Assembly (NCBI GenBank): GCA_001899585.1
Contig: MKWE01000009.1
Coordinates: 46,660-110,659 of the forward strand
Length of the DNA: 64,000 nucleotides
Direction of reading: 5' to 3'
Source of the DNA: Rhodospirillales bacterium 70-18
Lineage (GTDB): Bacteria > Pseudomonadota > Alphaproteobacteria > Acetobacterales > Acetobacteraceae
The position numbers and the translations under genes are program-made. Of the stretch, positions 1 through 8,040 are shown in pieces (position 1 is the stretch's first letter; each line of letters begins with the position of its first letter). Below the pieces are notes generated by a model, which ran no database searches, was not told the origin of the DNA, and saw only the letters and a program-made list of their open reading frames with translations.

Positions 1-87
1 TGCGGAGAACGAGGTGTCGGCCGAGCTTGGCGTCGGCGCTCCACAGGGCCAGGATGCGCTGCTTATCGGCTTGAGGGGGAGAATGCC
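1..87. other. window edge, no gene assigned
   Basis: Short reading frames cross this stretch on both strands, but none has a start, a recognisable motif or enough length to call. One plus frame ends in TGA at 72-74 and could be the tail of an upstream gene. A GGGGGAGA ribosome-binding-like run lies just before the hydrolase start at 88. Confidence 0.3.
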
Positions 88-900
88 ATGCCGAGCCTGC
101 ACATCGACGGGACCGGGGTCCACTACGCAGGGGCCGGCGCCGGCGGGCAGCCCCTGGTGATGGTGCACGGCACGCTGGGCGATCAGCGGAGCTTCGCTGC
201 TCAGATGGAGCCTCTCGCGGCGGCCGACTTCCACGTGATGGCGCTGTCCATACGGCACTGCTGGCCCGGGAACTGGCCCACGGAGGGCGGGGATTTCCGG
301 ATCGACACCCATGTCGCCGACGTTGCGGCCTTCATCAGCGCGCTCGGCAAGGGTTCGGTAGCGCTCCTCGGCCACTCCTGCGGCGGGCATATCGCGGTGC
401 GCGTGGCGGAACGGCATCCCGACCTCCTGCGCGCGCTGATCCTGGCCGAGTCCGGCGGAGAACTGGACGAGAGCCTGGGCGGCAAGCCCAGCGCGGCCGG
501 GAACGTCAATGCCTTCACGAAGGCCTCCGACCTGATTGCGGCGGGCGACGAGGAGGGCGGGCTCAAGGTCGTGGCTGAGCATACCGGCGGCCCTGGCGCC
601 TGGGAGCGCCGGCCCGAGGATCGCAAGGCGATCAGCCGCGCCAATGCGCGCACCATGCTGGGCCAGCGCGACGAGCAGCGCCGGCCCTATTCCCGCGCGA
701 CGGCCGCGGCCATCCGCACGCCGACGCTGTTCCTCCACGGCGCCAATACGTGGCCCAAGTTCATGACGAATGTCGAGGCACTGGCGGGCGCGATCTCGGG
801 TTCGAAGGTGGTTGTGATCCCCAACGCCACGCATGGCCTGCCCTACGAGTGCCCAATCGACTTCAACGCCGCGGTCGTCGGATTCCTGAAGGCTCTTTGA
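88..900 (+). CDS. alpha/beta-fold hydrolase
   Basis: A 270-residue single-domain alpha/beta hydrolase, the usual length for this superfamily, probably cytoplasmic since no signal peptide is visible. The oxyanion-hole motif VHGTLGD is near residue 26. The nucleophile elbow GHSCGG puts the catalytic serine near residue 97. The C-terminal histidine is in NATHGLPYE near residue 249. The catalytic acid is not obvious: the usual strand-7 position reads LHGANTWPKF with no Asp. The substrate cannot be told from sequence; esterase, C-C hydrolase and lactonase are all possible. The ATG has a GGGGGAGA Shine-Dalgarno 8 nt upstream. It stands alone, followed by a stretch of decayed recombinase. Confidence 0.85.
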   Translation: MPSLHIDGTGVHYAGAGAGGQPLVMVHGTLGDQRSFAAQMEPLAAADFHVMALSIRHCWPGNWPTEGGDFRIDTHVADVAAFISALGKGSVALLGHSCGGHIAVRVAERHPDLLRALILAESGGELDESLGGKPSAAGNVNAFTKASDLIAAGDEEGGLKVVAEHTGGPGAWERRPEDRKAISRANARTMLGQRDEQRRPYSRATAAAIRTPTLFLHGANTWPKFMTNVEALAGAISGSKVVVIPNATHGLPYECPIDFNAAVVGFLKAL

Positions 901-999
901 GCAAGAGTGTGGGACCTGGCGTCGTCGTCATCGTCGACAACGGCAAGGCGGGGGACAAGTGGCGCGGCTCACATGGGCGCTCGACGATGACCCGCTAAC

Positions 1000-1642
1000 T
1001 CAAGTGCGGTGCCGGGGCTCTATGCGTTGGGCCGATTGTGCCTCCGAATCGATGATCCACGCCTGCTTGAGCCAATCCACTGCAAACGGCTTCATCAACA
1101 CTGGCAGCGTCAACCCGGCCGACTGTCTACTGTCCACGATCGCCTCGACCACCGCCGGCGCCAAAAGCGTCAAGCGCAGCATATCCCCCACGTAGGTCCG
1201 GTCCAACTTCTCCGCCCGCGCGATATCGCTGACCGAGGCATACCGCCCGTCCTCCAGCATCCGCTTCCATCGAAACGCCTGCGCCAGTGCCTTCAGCAGC
1301 GCCGAGTCCGCCGCGGTGGTCGCCTGCCGCGGTGCACCGGGCAGCACCGAGCCATCCAGCGACACGATCACCTGCCGCTCGCCCCGCTTGCGGATGGTCA
1401 TCGACACCCGCACCGTGATGCTGATCGCGCCGGTCACGCAGCGTCCCTCCACCCCGCCGCCGGCCGCAGGTCGCGGACCAGCCCGGCCTGTCCCTCCACC
1501 CGCAACCGGATGTCAGCGCCGGTCGGGCCCACCGTGACGCACTCGACCAGCGCCTGGCGGCCTCGTCGCCGGGCGCGGCAATGGCGCCCCAGATTGAGCG
1601 GGCGTTGAGCGGGCCTGGCCGAGCGACGTCTCCGGGATCCAC
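1000..1642 (-). pseudogene. serine recombinase C-terminal remnant (frameshifted)
   Basis: Read on the minus strand, a piece at about 1434-1550 contains VTVGPTGADIRLRVEG. It is followed in another frame (1000-1452) by a segment containing RWKRMLEDGRYASVSDIA and VEAIVDSRQSAGLTLPVLMK. I recognise this order as the C-terminal extension of large serine recombinases common in alphaproteobacteria: a beta-rich piece, then a helix-turn-helix-like piece. The N-terminal catalytic and zinc-ribbon parts are absent and the surviving parts sit in different frames, so this is a decayed remnant. The 150-codon frame at 1000-1452 could still be expressed as a small DNA-binding-like protein, because similar stand-alone proteins exist, but I see no clear ribosome-binding site. 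Confidence 0.6.
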
Positions 1643-1974
1643 AACGCGTCACCGACCGCACCCAGGGCACGGAGCATGGCGCTACGCTGGCCTTTGATCT
1701 CGGCGCTGCTGAGGAGCGGCAACGAGAACCGGGTGACCCGCGGGTTGGCCAGCGCCGGCACCGGGAAGCTGCCGCCGGTGAGCGTTTAAGGCCCCGCGCC
1801 GTCGAGCATCTGCGCCAGTGTAACACGCAGCCCGTTACCGCTACCAGCACTCCGCCGGCCGCCACCGGCGTTGTGATAGGCGGGAGGCCAGGAAGCGATC
1901 CTGTCGCGCGGTGATAGCCCTTAGCGATCGAAGGCTTCGGTGGTCTTCGGAGTCTTGATCCGTACGACGCCGGC
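1643..1974. other. intergenic stretch without an intact gene
   Basis: About 330 nt between the recombinase remnant and the stop of the 218-residue gene. A minus-strand segment at about 1640-1790 reads as protein-like (contains VPALANPRVTRFSLPL) but has no start and runs out of frame. It may be another decayed piece of the same mobile element or prophage. Nothing else recognised. Confidence 0.4.
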
Positions 1975-2631
1975 CTAGCCCCAAGCCGTCCTGCCGCGCA
2001 CATATTCGAGAAGATACACGCCCCGGATAGGCCGCGCCGCGCCCGCCGCGACCAGGGCGTCGGCAGTCGCCAACCCGTCCAGCGCCGCGGTGTCGATTGC
2101 CTCCAGCATCAGGAACTGGGCCGGGGGCTCCTGGATGTCGCTGCGGCCATGCGTTTCCGCGCTGCGCACGGCGGATGCCGCGCGGTCGGCGATGCAGAGA
2201 TGGGCGCCGGTGACGCGCGGCATCTCGGCGGCGGCGCGCAGCAGCGGCAACAGGGCCTCTGCCTCGGCGATGTCGAAACGGACCGTCAGCATAGCCACGC
2301 CCATGCCGGGCCCGCGGCTTTCGACTACCCGGGCGAGGGAGCGGAACGTGTCGCGGAACGCGGCGGTGGCGGTGCGGGTCCAGGGGGTGGGGGCGTTCAA
2401 GCGGTTGGCGTAGTCGATGCCCTGGGCGACCTGCGGCGTTTCGGTCTCGTACAGGGTGAAGAACTCCGGGTGGGTGGCGGCCTCGGCGGCGATGTAGCGG
2501 CGGCCGCGCCGGAAGCCCGGGATGCCAACGCGCTCGGGCATGTGCTCGTTGATGTGCCAGTCGTAGAAGTCGGCCCGGCCCTCCGGCGTGATGCCGTTCC
2601 AGATCGCGATGACGCCTTCGCCAGCCAGCAT
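1975..2631 (-). CDS. dimeric alpha-beta-barrel family protein (EthD/DUF-like)
   Basis: A 218-residue protein whose first half reads like a ferredoxin-like dimeric alpha-beta barrel: the phrase YDWHINEHMPERVGIPG near residues 22-38 resembles the conserved start of EthD-like and related stress barrels. A second weaker repeat of the fold may fill the C-terminal half. No signal peptide or membrane segment. The start ATG at 2631 has an AGGAG box overlapping the stop of the SDR gene upstream, with only 11 nt between the genes, so it is the last gene of the permease, binding protein, SDR operon. The role is probably as an auxiliary enzyme or ligand-binding protein for the transported compound; the reaction is unknown. 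Confidence 0.65.
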   Translation of the reverse strand: MLAGEGVIAIWNGITPEGRADFYDWHINEHMPERVGIPGFRRGRRYIAAEAATHPEFFTLYETETPQVAQGIDYANRLNAPTPWTRTATAAFRDTFRSLARVVESRGPGMGVAMLTVRFDIAEAEALLPLLRAAAEMPRVTGAHLCIADRAASAVRSAETHGRSDIQEPPAQFLMLEAIDTAALDGLATADALVAAGAARPIRGVYLLEYVRGRTAWG

Positions 2632-2642
2632 CGGACAGTCTC

Positions 2643-3368
2643 CTAGGAAGTGGCGCGGCCGCCCGAGAGGTCGAACACGGCCCCGGTCGAAAACGTGCAG
2701 TGCGGGCCGCACAGCCAGGCCACCATCTCGGCGACCTCCGCCGGCTCGGCGAAGCGGGCCATGGGGATCTGGCCGAGCAGGAAGCGGCGGCGCTCGTCGG
2801 TGATCTCGCGCTCCATGGCGGTGCGCACCACGGTGGGAGTGACGGCATTGACCAGGATGCCCTCCGCCGCGTTCTCCTTGGCGGCGACCTTGGCGAGCGC
2901 CACCATACCGGCCTTGGCTGCGGCATAGGGGCCCGAGAGGGCGGTGCCCTCCTTGGCCTGTAGCGACGACATCAGCACGATCCTGCCGCGCACCGGCCCG
3001 GCATTGCCCAGCATGTGCGGAATCACCGCGCGCAGGGTGAGGAAGGCGGAGACCAAGTTGGTCTCGATGACGCGACGCACATCCGCCGGGTCCAGCGCCT
3101 CGGTGCGCGCCACTGGGCCGAGGATGCCGGCATTGACCACCAGTGCCGCGAGGCCGCCCTGCCCGGCCAGCTCCGCCGCGGCGGCATCCAGTGCCGCCGC
3201 GTCGGTGACATCCACCGCCATGGCGTGGTCGGCCGGCGCCTCGCGGGACACGTCCCACGAAGCGGTGGCGAAACCGTCGGCGGCGAGGCGGGTGAGCAAC
3301 GCCCGCCCGATGCCGCCCGCGCCGCCGGTGACGATGGCAATCTGCTTCACTTCGGCCAGTAGCTTCAC
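2643..3368 (-). CDS. SDR family oxidoreductase
   Basis: A 241-residue classical short-chain dehydrogenase/reductase. The Rossmann motif TGGAGGIG is at about residues 14-21, the NAG structural motif at about 80, and the catalytic Ser, Tyr and Lys are in SSLQAKEGTALSGPYAAAK. It probably oxidises or reduces a hydroxyl/keto group on the compound taken up by the adjacent ABC system; the substrate is unknown. The start codon is GTG at 3368, overlapping the TGA of the binding-protein gene as GTGA, which suggests translational coupling. A second in-frame GTG at 3350 precedes the Rossmann strand and is an alternative start. A CTTCACTTCGGC motif is duplicated at the gene junction. Confidence 0.85.
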   Translation of the reverse strand: MKLLAEVKQIAIVTGGAGGIGRALLTRLAADGFATASWDVSREAPADHAMAVDVTDAAALDAAAAELAGQGGLAALVVNAGILGPVARTEALDPADVRRVIETNLVSAFLTLRAVIPHMLGNAGPVRGRIVLMSSLQAKEGTALSGPYAAAKAGMVALAKVAAKENAAEGILVNAVTPTVVRTAMEREITDERRRFLLGQIPMARFAEPAEVAEMVAWLCGPHCTFSTGAVFDLSGGRATS

Positions 3369-4345
3369 TTCGGCAAGAACGCGTTGGTGAAGAAGCCGCT
3401 GCCGGTCTTGCCCGTCTTGAGGTCCTGGTACTGCTTCATGAGGGCGACGGTATCGTCCCAGTCCTTCTCATACATCACGCCGATCTTGCCCTGCGGATCG
3501 CGTGGGCTCGGCATCAGGCTCAGGCCGACCATGAGCTGGGCCATCCACAGGTCGTGGTCGAGATCGGGCGAGACCGTCTTGCCGGCTGCGATCGAGGCTT
3601 CCGGGTCGGCCTTCGCGGCCTCGAAGGCCTCGCGCGTCGCCGCGACGAAGCGGCGGACCAGATCGGGGTTGTTGGCGATGGTTGTCTCGGAGGCATGGAT
3701 GCACAGGCCGACCGTGTTCACGCCCAGGCTCGCATAGGAGAAGTTGATGATCGGCACGCCCTTCTGCGGGATCAGCAGGGATTGGTTGTCCAACCCGCTG
3801 AGGATCGCCGGCACCTTGTTCTGCAGGATCGCCACCATCTTGGCGTTGGGATCGACGCGCAGGAAGTTGATGCTGTCCGGCGCCATGTGCTGGGCGGCGA
3901 GCAGGGCGGGGAAGATCACCAGGCCGGCCTCGCCGGTGGCGCCCGCGATGGTCTTGCCGGCGAGGTCCTGGAACTTCGTCACGCCGGAATCCTTGCGTAC
4001 CGCGATGGCATAGGGGCTCTGGTTGGTGATGGCCATCACCGCGCGCACCGGGGCGCCGCGCACATTGCCATTGATGATCGACGAGCTGTCCGACAGCCCG
4101 AAGGTGTCGCCACCCGAGGCGACCACCTGCACCGTGCTGGCCGAGCCCTTGCCCTCGCCGATGGTCAGGTCGATGCCGTGCTTTTTGTAGATGCCTTTCT
4201 GGACGCCGAGGTAGAACGGCGTGTGGAAGCCGTAGGCGATCCAGTTCAGGCGCAACGTCACCTTGTCCTGCGCCATTGCCGGGTCCGGCGCCATCATCTG
4301 AGTGGCGAACAGCGCCAGCAGGGCGCCCAGCAGCAATCGTTTCAT
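3365..4345 (-). CDS. ABC transporter substrate-binding protein, NMT1/SsuA-like
   Basis: A 326-residue periplasmic binding protein of the NMT1/THI5 (SsuA/TauA/ThiY) class. A hydrophobic N-terminal signal peptide ends near AMAQ at residue 26. The mature protein begins VTLRLNWIAYGFHTPFYLG, the characteristic first strand and helix of this family, and GEAGLVIFPALL marks the second lobe. It captures a small organic solute for the permease encoded 21 nt upstream; candidates in the family are sulfonates, pyrimidines, riboflavin and aromatic acids, and sequence alone does not decide. Its stop overlaps the GTG start of the SDR gene. The matching ATPase lies on the other side of the divergent iclR. Confidence 0.88.
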   Translation of the reverse strand: MKRLLLGALLALFATQMMAPDPAMAQDKVTLRLNWIAYGFHTPFYLGVQKGIYKKHGIDLTIGEGKGSASTVQVVASGGDTFGLSDSSSIINGNVRGAPVRAVMAITNQSPYAIAVRKDSGVTKFQDLAGKTIAGATGEAGLVIFPALLAAQHMAPDSINFLRVDPNAKMVAILQNKVPAILSGLDNQSLLIPQKGVPIINFSYASLGVNTVGLCIHASETTIANNPDLVRRFVAATREAFEAAKADPEASIAAGKTVSPDLDHDLWMAQLMVGLSLMPSPRDPQGKIGVMYEKDWDDTVALMKQYQDLKTGKTGSGFFTNAFLPK

Positions 4346-4366
4346 TGTCGTTCTCCCTTGGCTTTT

Positions 4367-5149
4367 TTATATTCCTGGCACGTCTCCGGCGAGGCGTCGG
4401 CGCGAGACGTGCCAGGGGATGGCGAAACGCTCCACCAGTTCCACCGCGCCATAGAGCGCGAGGCCCATGGCCGACAGCACGAATATGGCGGCGAAGCTCA
4501 TCGTCGTGTTCAGGTCGCCGTTGTAGCTCAGCAGCAGGTAGCCCAGCCCGCGGTCGGAGGCGACGAACTCCGCCACCACCGCCGCGGTCGATGACAGGGC
4601 GGCAGCCACCTTGATGCCGCCGAACAGCGCCGGCAGCGCGTGCGGCAGCTGCACCATGCGGAAAATGCGCAGACGGCCGGCGCCGGTGCTCCGCGCGAGT
4701 TCCATGATCTCTGGCTCGATCGAACGGAAGGCGGTGATCGCGGCGACCACCACCGGAAAGAACGACAGCAGGAAGACCAGCAGCACCTTCGGCGTCTCGC
4801 CGAAGCCGAACCAGATGATGAACAGCGGCGCTACCGCGATCTTGGGGACGATCTGCAGGAACACCAGCAGCGGGTAGAGCACGCCCTGCATCGTGCGGCT
4901 GAAGGCGATGGCGAGCGCGATGGCGATGCCCATCACCACCGCCACGACGAAGCCCTCCAGCATCGGCTGGGCGGTATAGTAGGCTGCCCCCAGCAGCGAA
5001 CGCCAGCGCGTGACCATGCCGACGGCGATGTCCGACGGCGGCGGCAGGATGTAGGGCGGCAGATGCAGCAGGCGCGACGCCGCCTCCCACACCAGCAGGA
5101 AGGCCACAAACCCGAAGACGGGCCGCGCCGATGCGACGATCCGTTCCAC
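4367..5149 (-). CDS. ABC transporter permease, SsuC/TauC-like
   Basis: A 260-residue inner-membrane permease with about six hydrophobic segments, of the BPD_transp_1 family that pairs with NMT1-type binding proteins. The cytoplasmic coupling loop with the EAA-type motif is visible as IEPEIMELARSTGAGRLRIF. I chose GTG at 5149 because GGAGG lies 8 nt before it; a TTG at 5167 would add six residues and has no good ribosome-binding site. It is the first gene of the leftward operon and is divergent from iclR, with about 90 nt between them holding a palindromic operator candidate. Confidence 0.87.
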   Translation of the reverse strand: MERIVASARPVFGFVAFLLVWEAASRLLHLPPYILPPPSDIAVGMVTRWRSLLGAAYYTAQPMLEGFVVAVVMGIAIALAIAFSRTMQGVLYPLLVFLQIVPKIAVAPLFIIWFGFGETPKVLLVFLLSFFPVVVAAITAFRSIEPEIMELARSTGAGRLRIFRMVQLPHALPALFGGIKVAAALSSTAAVVAEFVASDRGLGYLLLSYNGDLNTTMSFAAIFVLSAMGLALYGAVELVERFAIPWHVSRRRLAGDVPGI

Positions 5150-5220
5150 TCCGCTTCCTCCACCCAAGACGCGCCCGTTGACGCCGATCCAGCGGCCGCA
5201 TTAGTGTGCCAGCCATTAAC

Positions 5221-5233
5221 GGAACGGTGTTCC
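5221..5233. promoter_or_regulatory. candidate IclR operator palindrome
   Basis: GGAACGGTGTTCC is a perfect inverted repeat (GGAAC, 3-nt spacer, GTTCC) that ends six bases before the iclR start codon, within the short divergent promoter region. Several IclR-family proteins bind palindromes of this size. Its position suggests autorepression and control of the leftward transport operon; this is inference. Confidence 0.5.
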
Positions 5234-5239
5234 ACTAAC

Positions 5240-6025
5240 ATGCGGCTTGTCAAGGGCCTGCTCCAGCGCTGCACCGAAGTGATGCACCGCCTCGCCGCCG
5301 GGGCCGCCGGTGTCTCCGAGCTCGCGGCCGCGCTGGACATGCCGAAAAGCGCTACCCACCGCCTGTTGCAGGAGCTGGTGCGGCTCGGCTGGGCGGAGCG
5401 CCTGCAAGATGGCCGCTACGCCGCCAGCCTGCGCTTCGCCCTGCTCGGCCGCGACGTGCTGCGCCGCGCCAGGCTATTCGACACCATCCAGCCCCAGCTC
5501 GACGCCCTCGCCGCCGAGCTGCGCGAACTCGTGCGCCTGACCATCGCCGATCGTGGCGGCCTGTCCTGGCTCGCCTCGGCCCAGGGGGCGCCGGCCGGGC
5601 TGATGTACCAGCCGGACATGGCCGGCGGCCTGGTGCTGCACGCCACCGCCAACGGCAAGGCCTTCCTCGCCACCCATGACGATGCCACTGCCTGCACACT
5701 GGCGGGCGGCGCGCTCGGCGCCGTGCGCCCCACCCCGCGCAGCATCGCCACGCCCGCTGCACTGTTGCGCGAGTTGGCCCTGGTGCGGGCCCGCGGCTAC
5801 GCCGTCGCCGACGAGGAGGCCGAGCCCGGCGTGGTCGCCGTCGCCGTCGCCATCCGGCCGCATGCTGGCCCGGCCACCGGCACGCTCTCGGTCGCCGGCC
5901 CCAAGGTGCGCATGCCCGATACGCAATTTCCCGCCTTGGTCGCGGCACTGTCGCGCACCGCCGCCACCCTGGCCACCATTCCGCCCTTCGAGGCGCGAGA
6001 GGCGACCGCATGCGCGTCCAACTGA
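5240..6025 (+). CDS. IclR family transcriptional regulator
   Basis: A 261-residue regulator with the two-domain IclR architecture. The N-terminal winged helix-turn-helix is at about residues 5-60 (VSELAAALDMPKSATHRLLQ is the recognition segment). A GAF-like effector domain follows, with HATANGKAFLA and the C-terminal GTLSVAGPKVRM motif typical of the family. It is divergent from the permease operon and overlaps the ATPase gene by 16 nt, so it is co-transcribed with the ATPase and the SIS protein. The probable effector is the transported compound or a metabolite of it. The ATG at 5240 gives the standard family N-terminus; no strong Shine-Dalgarno is visible because the palindrome occupies that space. 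Confidence 0.88.
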   Translation: MRLVKGLLQRCTEVMHRLAAGAAGVSELAAALDMPKSATHRLLQELVRLGWAERLQDGRYAASLRFALLGRDVLRRARLFDTIQPQLDALAAELRELVRLTIADRGGLSWLASAQGAPAGLMYQPDMAGGLVLHATANGKAFLATHDDATACTLAGGALGAVRPTPRSIATPAALLRELALVRARGYAVADEEAEPGVVAVAVAIRPHAGPATGTLSVAGPKVRMPDTQFPALVAALSRTAATLATIPPFEAREATACASN

Positions 6026-6774
6026 GCCAGGTCGGCCGCAATTTCGGCGCGGTGCAGGCGCTCGCCCCGGTCGATCTTGACATCGCCGAGGGCGAGTTCA
6101 TCGCCATCGTCGGCCCGTCCGGCTGCGGCAAGTCGACGCTGCTGCGAATCATCGCCGGGCTGCTGCCGGCCAGCGGCGGCCAGGTGCTGGTGGGCGGACG
6201 GGCGCGCAGCGGGCCGGTGACCGAGCTTGGGATCGTGTTCCAGCAGCCGGTGCTGCTGGACTGGCGCAGCGCACTCGGCAACGTGCTGTTCCAGGTGGAG
6301 ATGCGCGGCGAACGCCCGGGCGTCTGGAAAGACCGCGCCCTCGCCCTGCTCGACCAGGTGGGTCTGCGCGACTTCGCCGGCGCCTACCCCCACGCGCTGT
6401 CCGGCGGCATGCGCCAGCGCGTGGCGATCGCCCGCGCGCTGCTGCACGACCCCTCGCTGCTGCTGATGGACGAGCCGTTCGGCGCGCTCGACGCGCTGAC
6501 CCGCGAGCAGATGCGCATCGACCTGGAGGCGCTGTGGCTGCGCCGACGGAGCACCGTGCTGTTCGTCACCCACAGCGTGGACGAGGCAGTGCTGCTGGCC
6601 GACCGGGTGGTGGTGATGTCGCCGCGGCCCGGGCGGATCGAGCGGGTGATCGACATCGACATCCCCAGACCGCGCGGCTTGCGTGCGCGGCGCGACCCCG
6701 AGTTCCTGCGCATCGAGACGGAGATCACCGAAATCTTCCTGGCCCGCGGCGTGCTCGCGCGCGGTGCCGTATGA
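6010..6774 (+). CDS. ABC transporter ATPase, SsuB/TauB-like
   Basis: A 254-residue ATP-binding subunit: Walker A GPSGCGKST at about residues 35-43, Q-loop in IVFQQPVLL, signature LSGGMRQR, Walker B LLLMDEPFGALDA and the switch histidine in FVTHSVDEAVLLADR. DEAVLLADR near the H-loop is typical of the nitrate/sulfonate/taurine (SsuB) class, matching the permease and NMT1-type binding protein across the divergent promoter. It overlaps iclR by 16 nt at the start and the SIS gene by 4 nt (ATGA) at the end, so expression should be tightly coupled. The transport complex is therefore split between two divergent operons. Confidence 0.88.
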   Translation: MRVQLSQVGRNFGAVQALAPVDLDIAEGEFIAIVGPSGCGKSTLLRIIAGLLPASGGQVLVGGRARSGPVTELGIVFQQPVLLDWRSALGNVLFQVEMRGERPGVWKDRALALLDQVGLRDFAGAYPHALSGGMRQRVAIARALLHDPSLLLMDEPFGALDALTREQMRIDLEALWLRRRSTVLFVTHSVDEAVLLADRVVVMSPRPGRIERVIDIDIPRPRGLRARRDPEFLRIETEITEIFLARGVLARGAV

Positions 6775-7307
6775 ACCCCGCAAACGCCCTGGCCGAGGTG
6801 GCCCGCGTGCTGGCGGCGGTGCCCGGCCTACCGGGGCGCCTGGCCGACCTGCTCGATGCGCCGCGCGTGCTGATCTATGGCCAGGGGCGCACCGGCCTGG
6901 CGTTGCGGGCGCTCGCCATGCGGCTGGGGCAGATGGGACGCGACGCGCATTTCCTGCTCGACACCGCGCCACCGCCGCTGCGGCCCGGCGACCTGTTCCT
7001 GGCCAATGCGGCGACCGGCGACCTGGCCAGCGCCGTCGCCCTGCTGCACCGCGCCCGCGCGGTGGGGGCACGCACCGCCGTGATCACCGGCGCCACCAAG
7101 GGCCCGGCGCTGGAGGCGGCCGACGAGGTGCTGCGCCTGCCGGGCGAGACCTGGAGCACGCTCGGCCCCGGCCAGTCCGTACTGGCGCTCGGCGGGCAGT
7201 ACGAGCTTGCGCTGTGGCTGCTGGGCGACCTCGCGGTGGATGTGCTGATGCGGCGGCACAACGTCTCGCCCGAAGCCCTCGCTGCCGGGCATGTGAACCT
7301 CGGGTGA
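6771..7307 (+). CDS. SIS-domain protein, HxlB-like sugar-phosphate isomerase
   Basis: A 178-residue single SIS domain of about the length of 6-phospho-3-hexuloisomerase (HxlB). Visible features are VLIYGQGRTGLALRALAMRL at residues 31-50, which matches the HxlB GRSG...AMRL core; PPPLRPGDLFLANAATGD, in place of the SGSG-type phosphate loop; and ARAVGARTAVIT. The phosphate-binding serines are mostly replaced (NAATGD rather than SGSGET), so sugar-phosphate isomerase activity is uncertain and a binding or regulatory role is possible. The ATG overlaps the ATPase stop. It is odd as the third gene of an ABC operon; no partner hexulose-phosphate synthase is nearby. Confidence 0.65.
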   Translation: MNPANALAEVARVLAAVPGLPGRLADLLDAPRVLIYGQGRTGLALRALAMRLGQMGRDAHFLLDTAPPPLRPGDLFLANAATGDLASAVALLHRARAVGARTAVITGATKGPALEAADEVLRLPGETWSTLGPGQSVLALGGQYELALWLLGDLAVDVLMRRHNVSPEALAAGHVNLG

Positions 7308-7581
7308 CGCCGCGCCGGAAACGACGCGACTCAAGCGGCGAGATGCCCGTGGCCTCCGGCACGACCGGGCGTGCCGCCCCAGGACGCGGCGGCGCCACGG
7401 CCGACCAGGATGAACACCTCGGCTGGCGTCGGCACCGCGGCCTTGCTCAGCGCGCCGACCTCTCCCACCACCAACACCGCGCCACCGGCGCCCATACTGG
7501 CCGTCGGGTGGACCGCCGTCCCAAAGTCAGTGACGAAGCCGCGCGCGCACCGGTGGGCGACGGCGACCGGCAGGCGGGCGG

Positions 7582-7989
7582 CTACGGGGTTATCAGCGCG
7601 ACCGACGGGTAGTAGGTGCGGTAGCGCTGCACGTCCCGCGTCAGCAATGGCAGCGTGGCGACAGCGGCATGCGCGCCGATGAAGAAATCCGGTAGGACCC
7701 CGGTACGTGTGCCGCCGGCGGCGCGGCAACGCTGGAACACCTTCCCGGCCAGGAACAGCGCCGGTCGAGGCACCAGCGCCATCGTGAAGCGGCCCTCGAC
7801 CAGCAGCGACTCGAGATCCTTGATCCGGGCGAAGCGGATCGACAATTCGGCATAGACGATATCGTTGATCAGCAGCGGTCCACGCACCGACGCGGCATCC
7901 AGTTGCTGGACCGACCACGCGGCCCAGATCGGATCGTCGGTGACGAGGTCGAGCAGGACGTTGGTGTCGACCAGGGTTGCGTCAGGCAT
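7582..7989 (-). CDS. PIN-domain toxin, VapC family (orphaned)
   Basis: A 135-residue PIN-domain ribonuclease of typical VapC length. The acidic residues expected at the active site are present: D8 in VDTNVLLD, E48 in VYAELS, D100 in LPDFFIGAHA and D118 in LLTRD. It would cleave RNA and slow growth when free of its antitoxin. The ATG at 7989 overlaps the last codons of the antitoxin frame by 8 nt, the normal arrangement. Only the last 14 or so codons of that antitoxin remain before IS sequence, so the toxin now lacks an intact cognate partner here. It may be silent, or controlled by a paralogous antitoxin elsewhere. Confidence 0.8.
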   Translation of the reverse strand: MPDATLVDTNVLLDLVTDDPIWAAWSVQQLDAASVRGPLLINDIVYAELSIRFARIKDLESLLVEGRFTMALVPRPALFLAGKVFQRCRAAGGTRTGVLPDFFIGAHAAVATLPLLTRDVQRYRTYYPSVALITP

Positions 7990-8040
7990 CGCCGCGGGTC
8001 AGCGCCATGATGTCGTCGGTACTCATGCCGGCGCCGGCCC
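7982..8040 (-). pseudogene. VapB-type antitoxin, C-terminal remnant
   Basis: On the minus strand just before the PIN toxin, a frame ends MSTDDIMALTRGDA and stops at 7982-7984, inside the toxin start region. The sequence resembles the C-terminal tail I know from VapB antitoxins (M-T/S-TDEIMALTRG). Upstream of about 8040 the sequence becomes the IS5-type transposase on the opposite strand, so the DNA-binding N-terminus is gone. Confidence 0.6.

Noticed and set aside
7331..7581. Protein-like minus frame upstream of the PIN gene end (contains a Gly/Val/Ala-rich stretch)
   Set aside because: It is the out-of-frame extension of the PIN gene frame with no start of its own, no homology I can recognise and no ribosome-binding site. 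The region 7308-7581 is left as intergenic.
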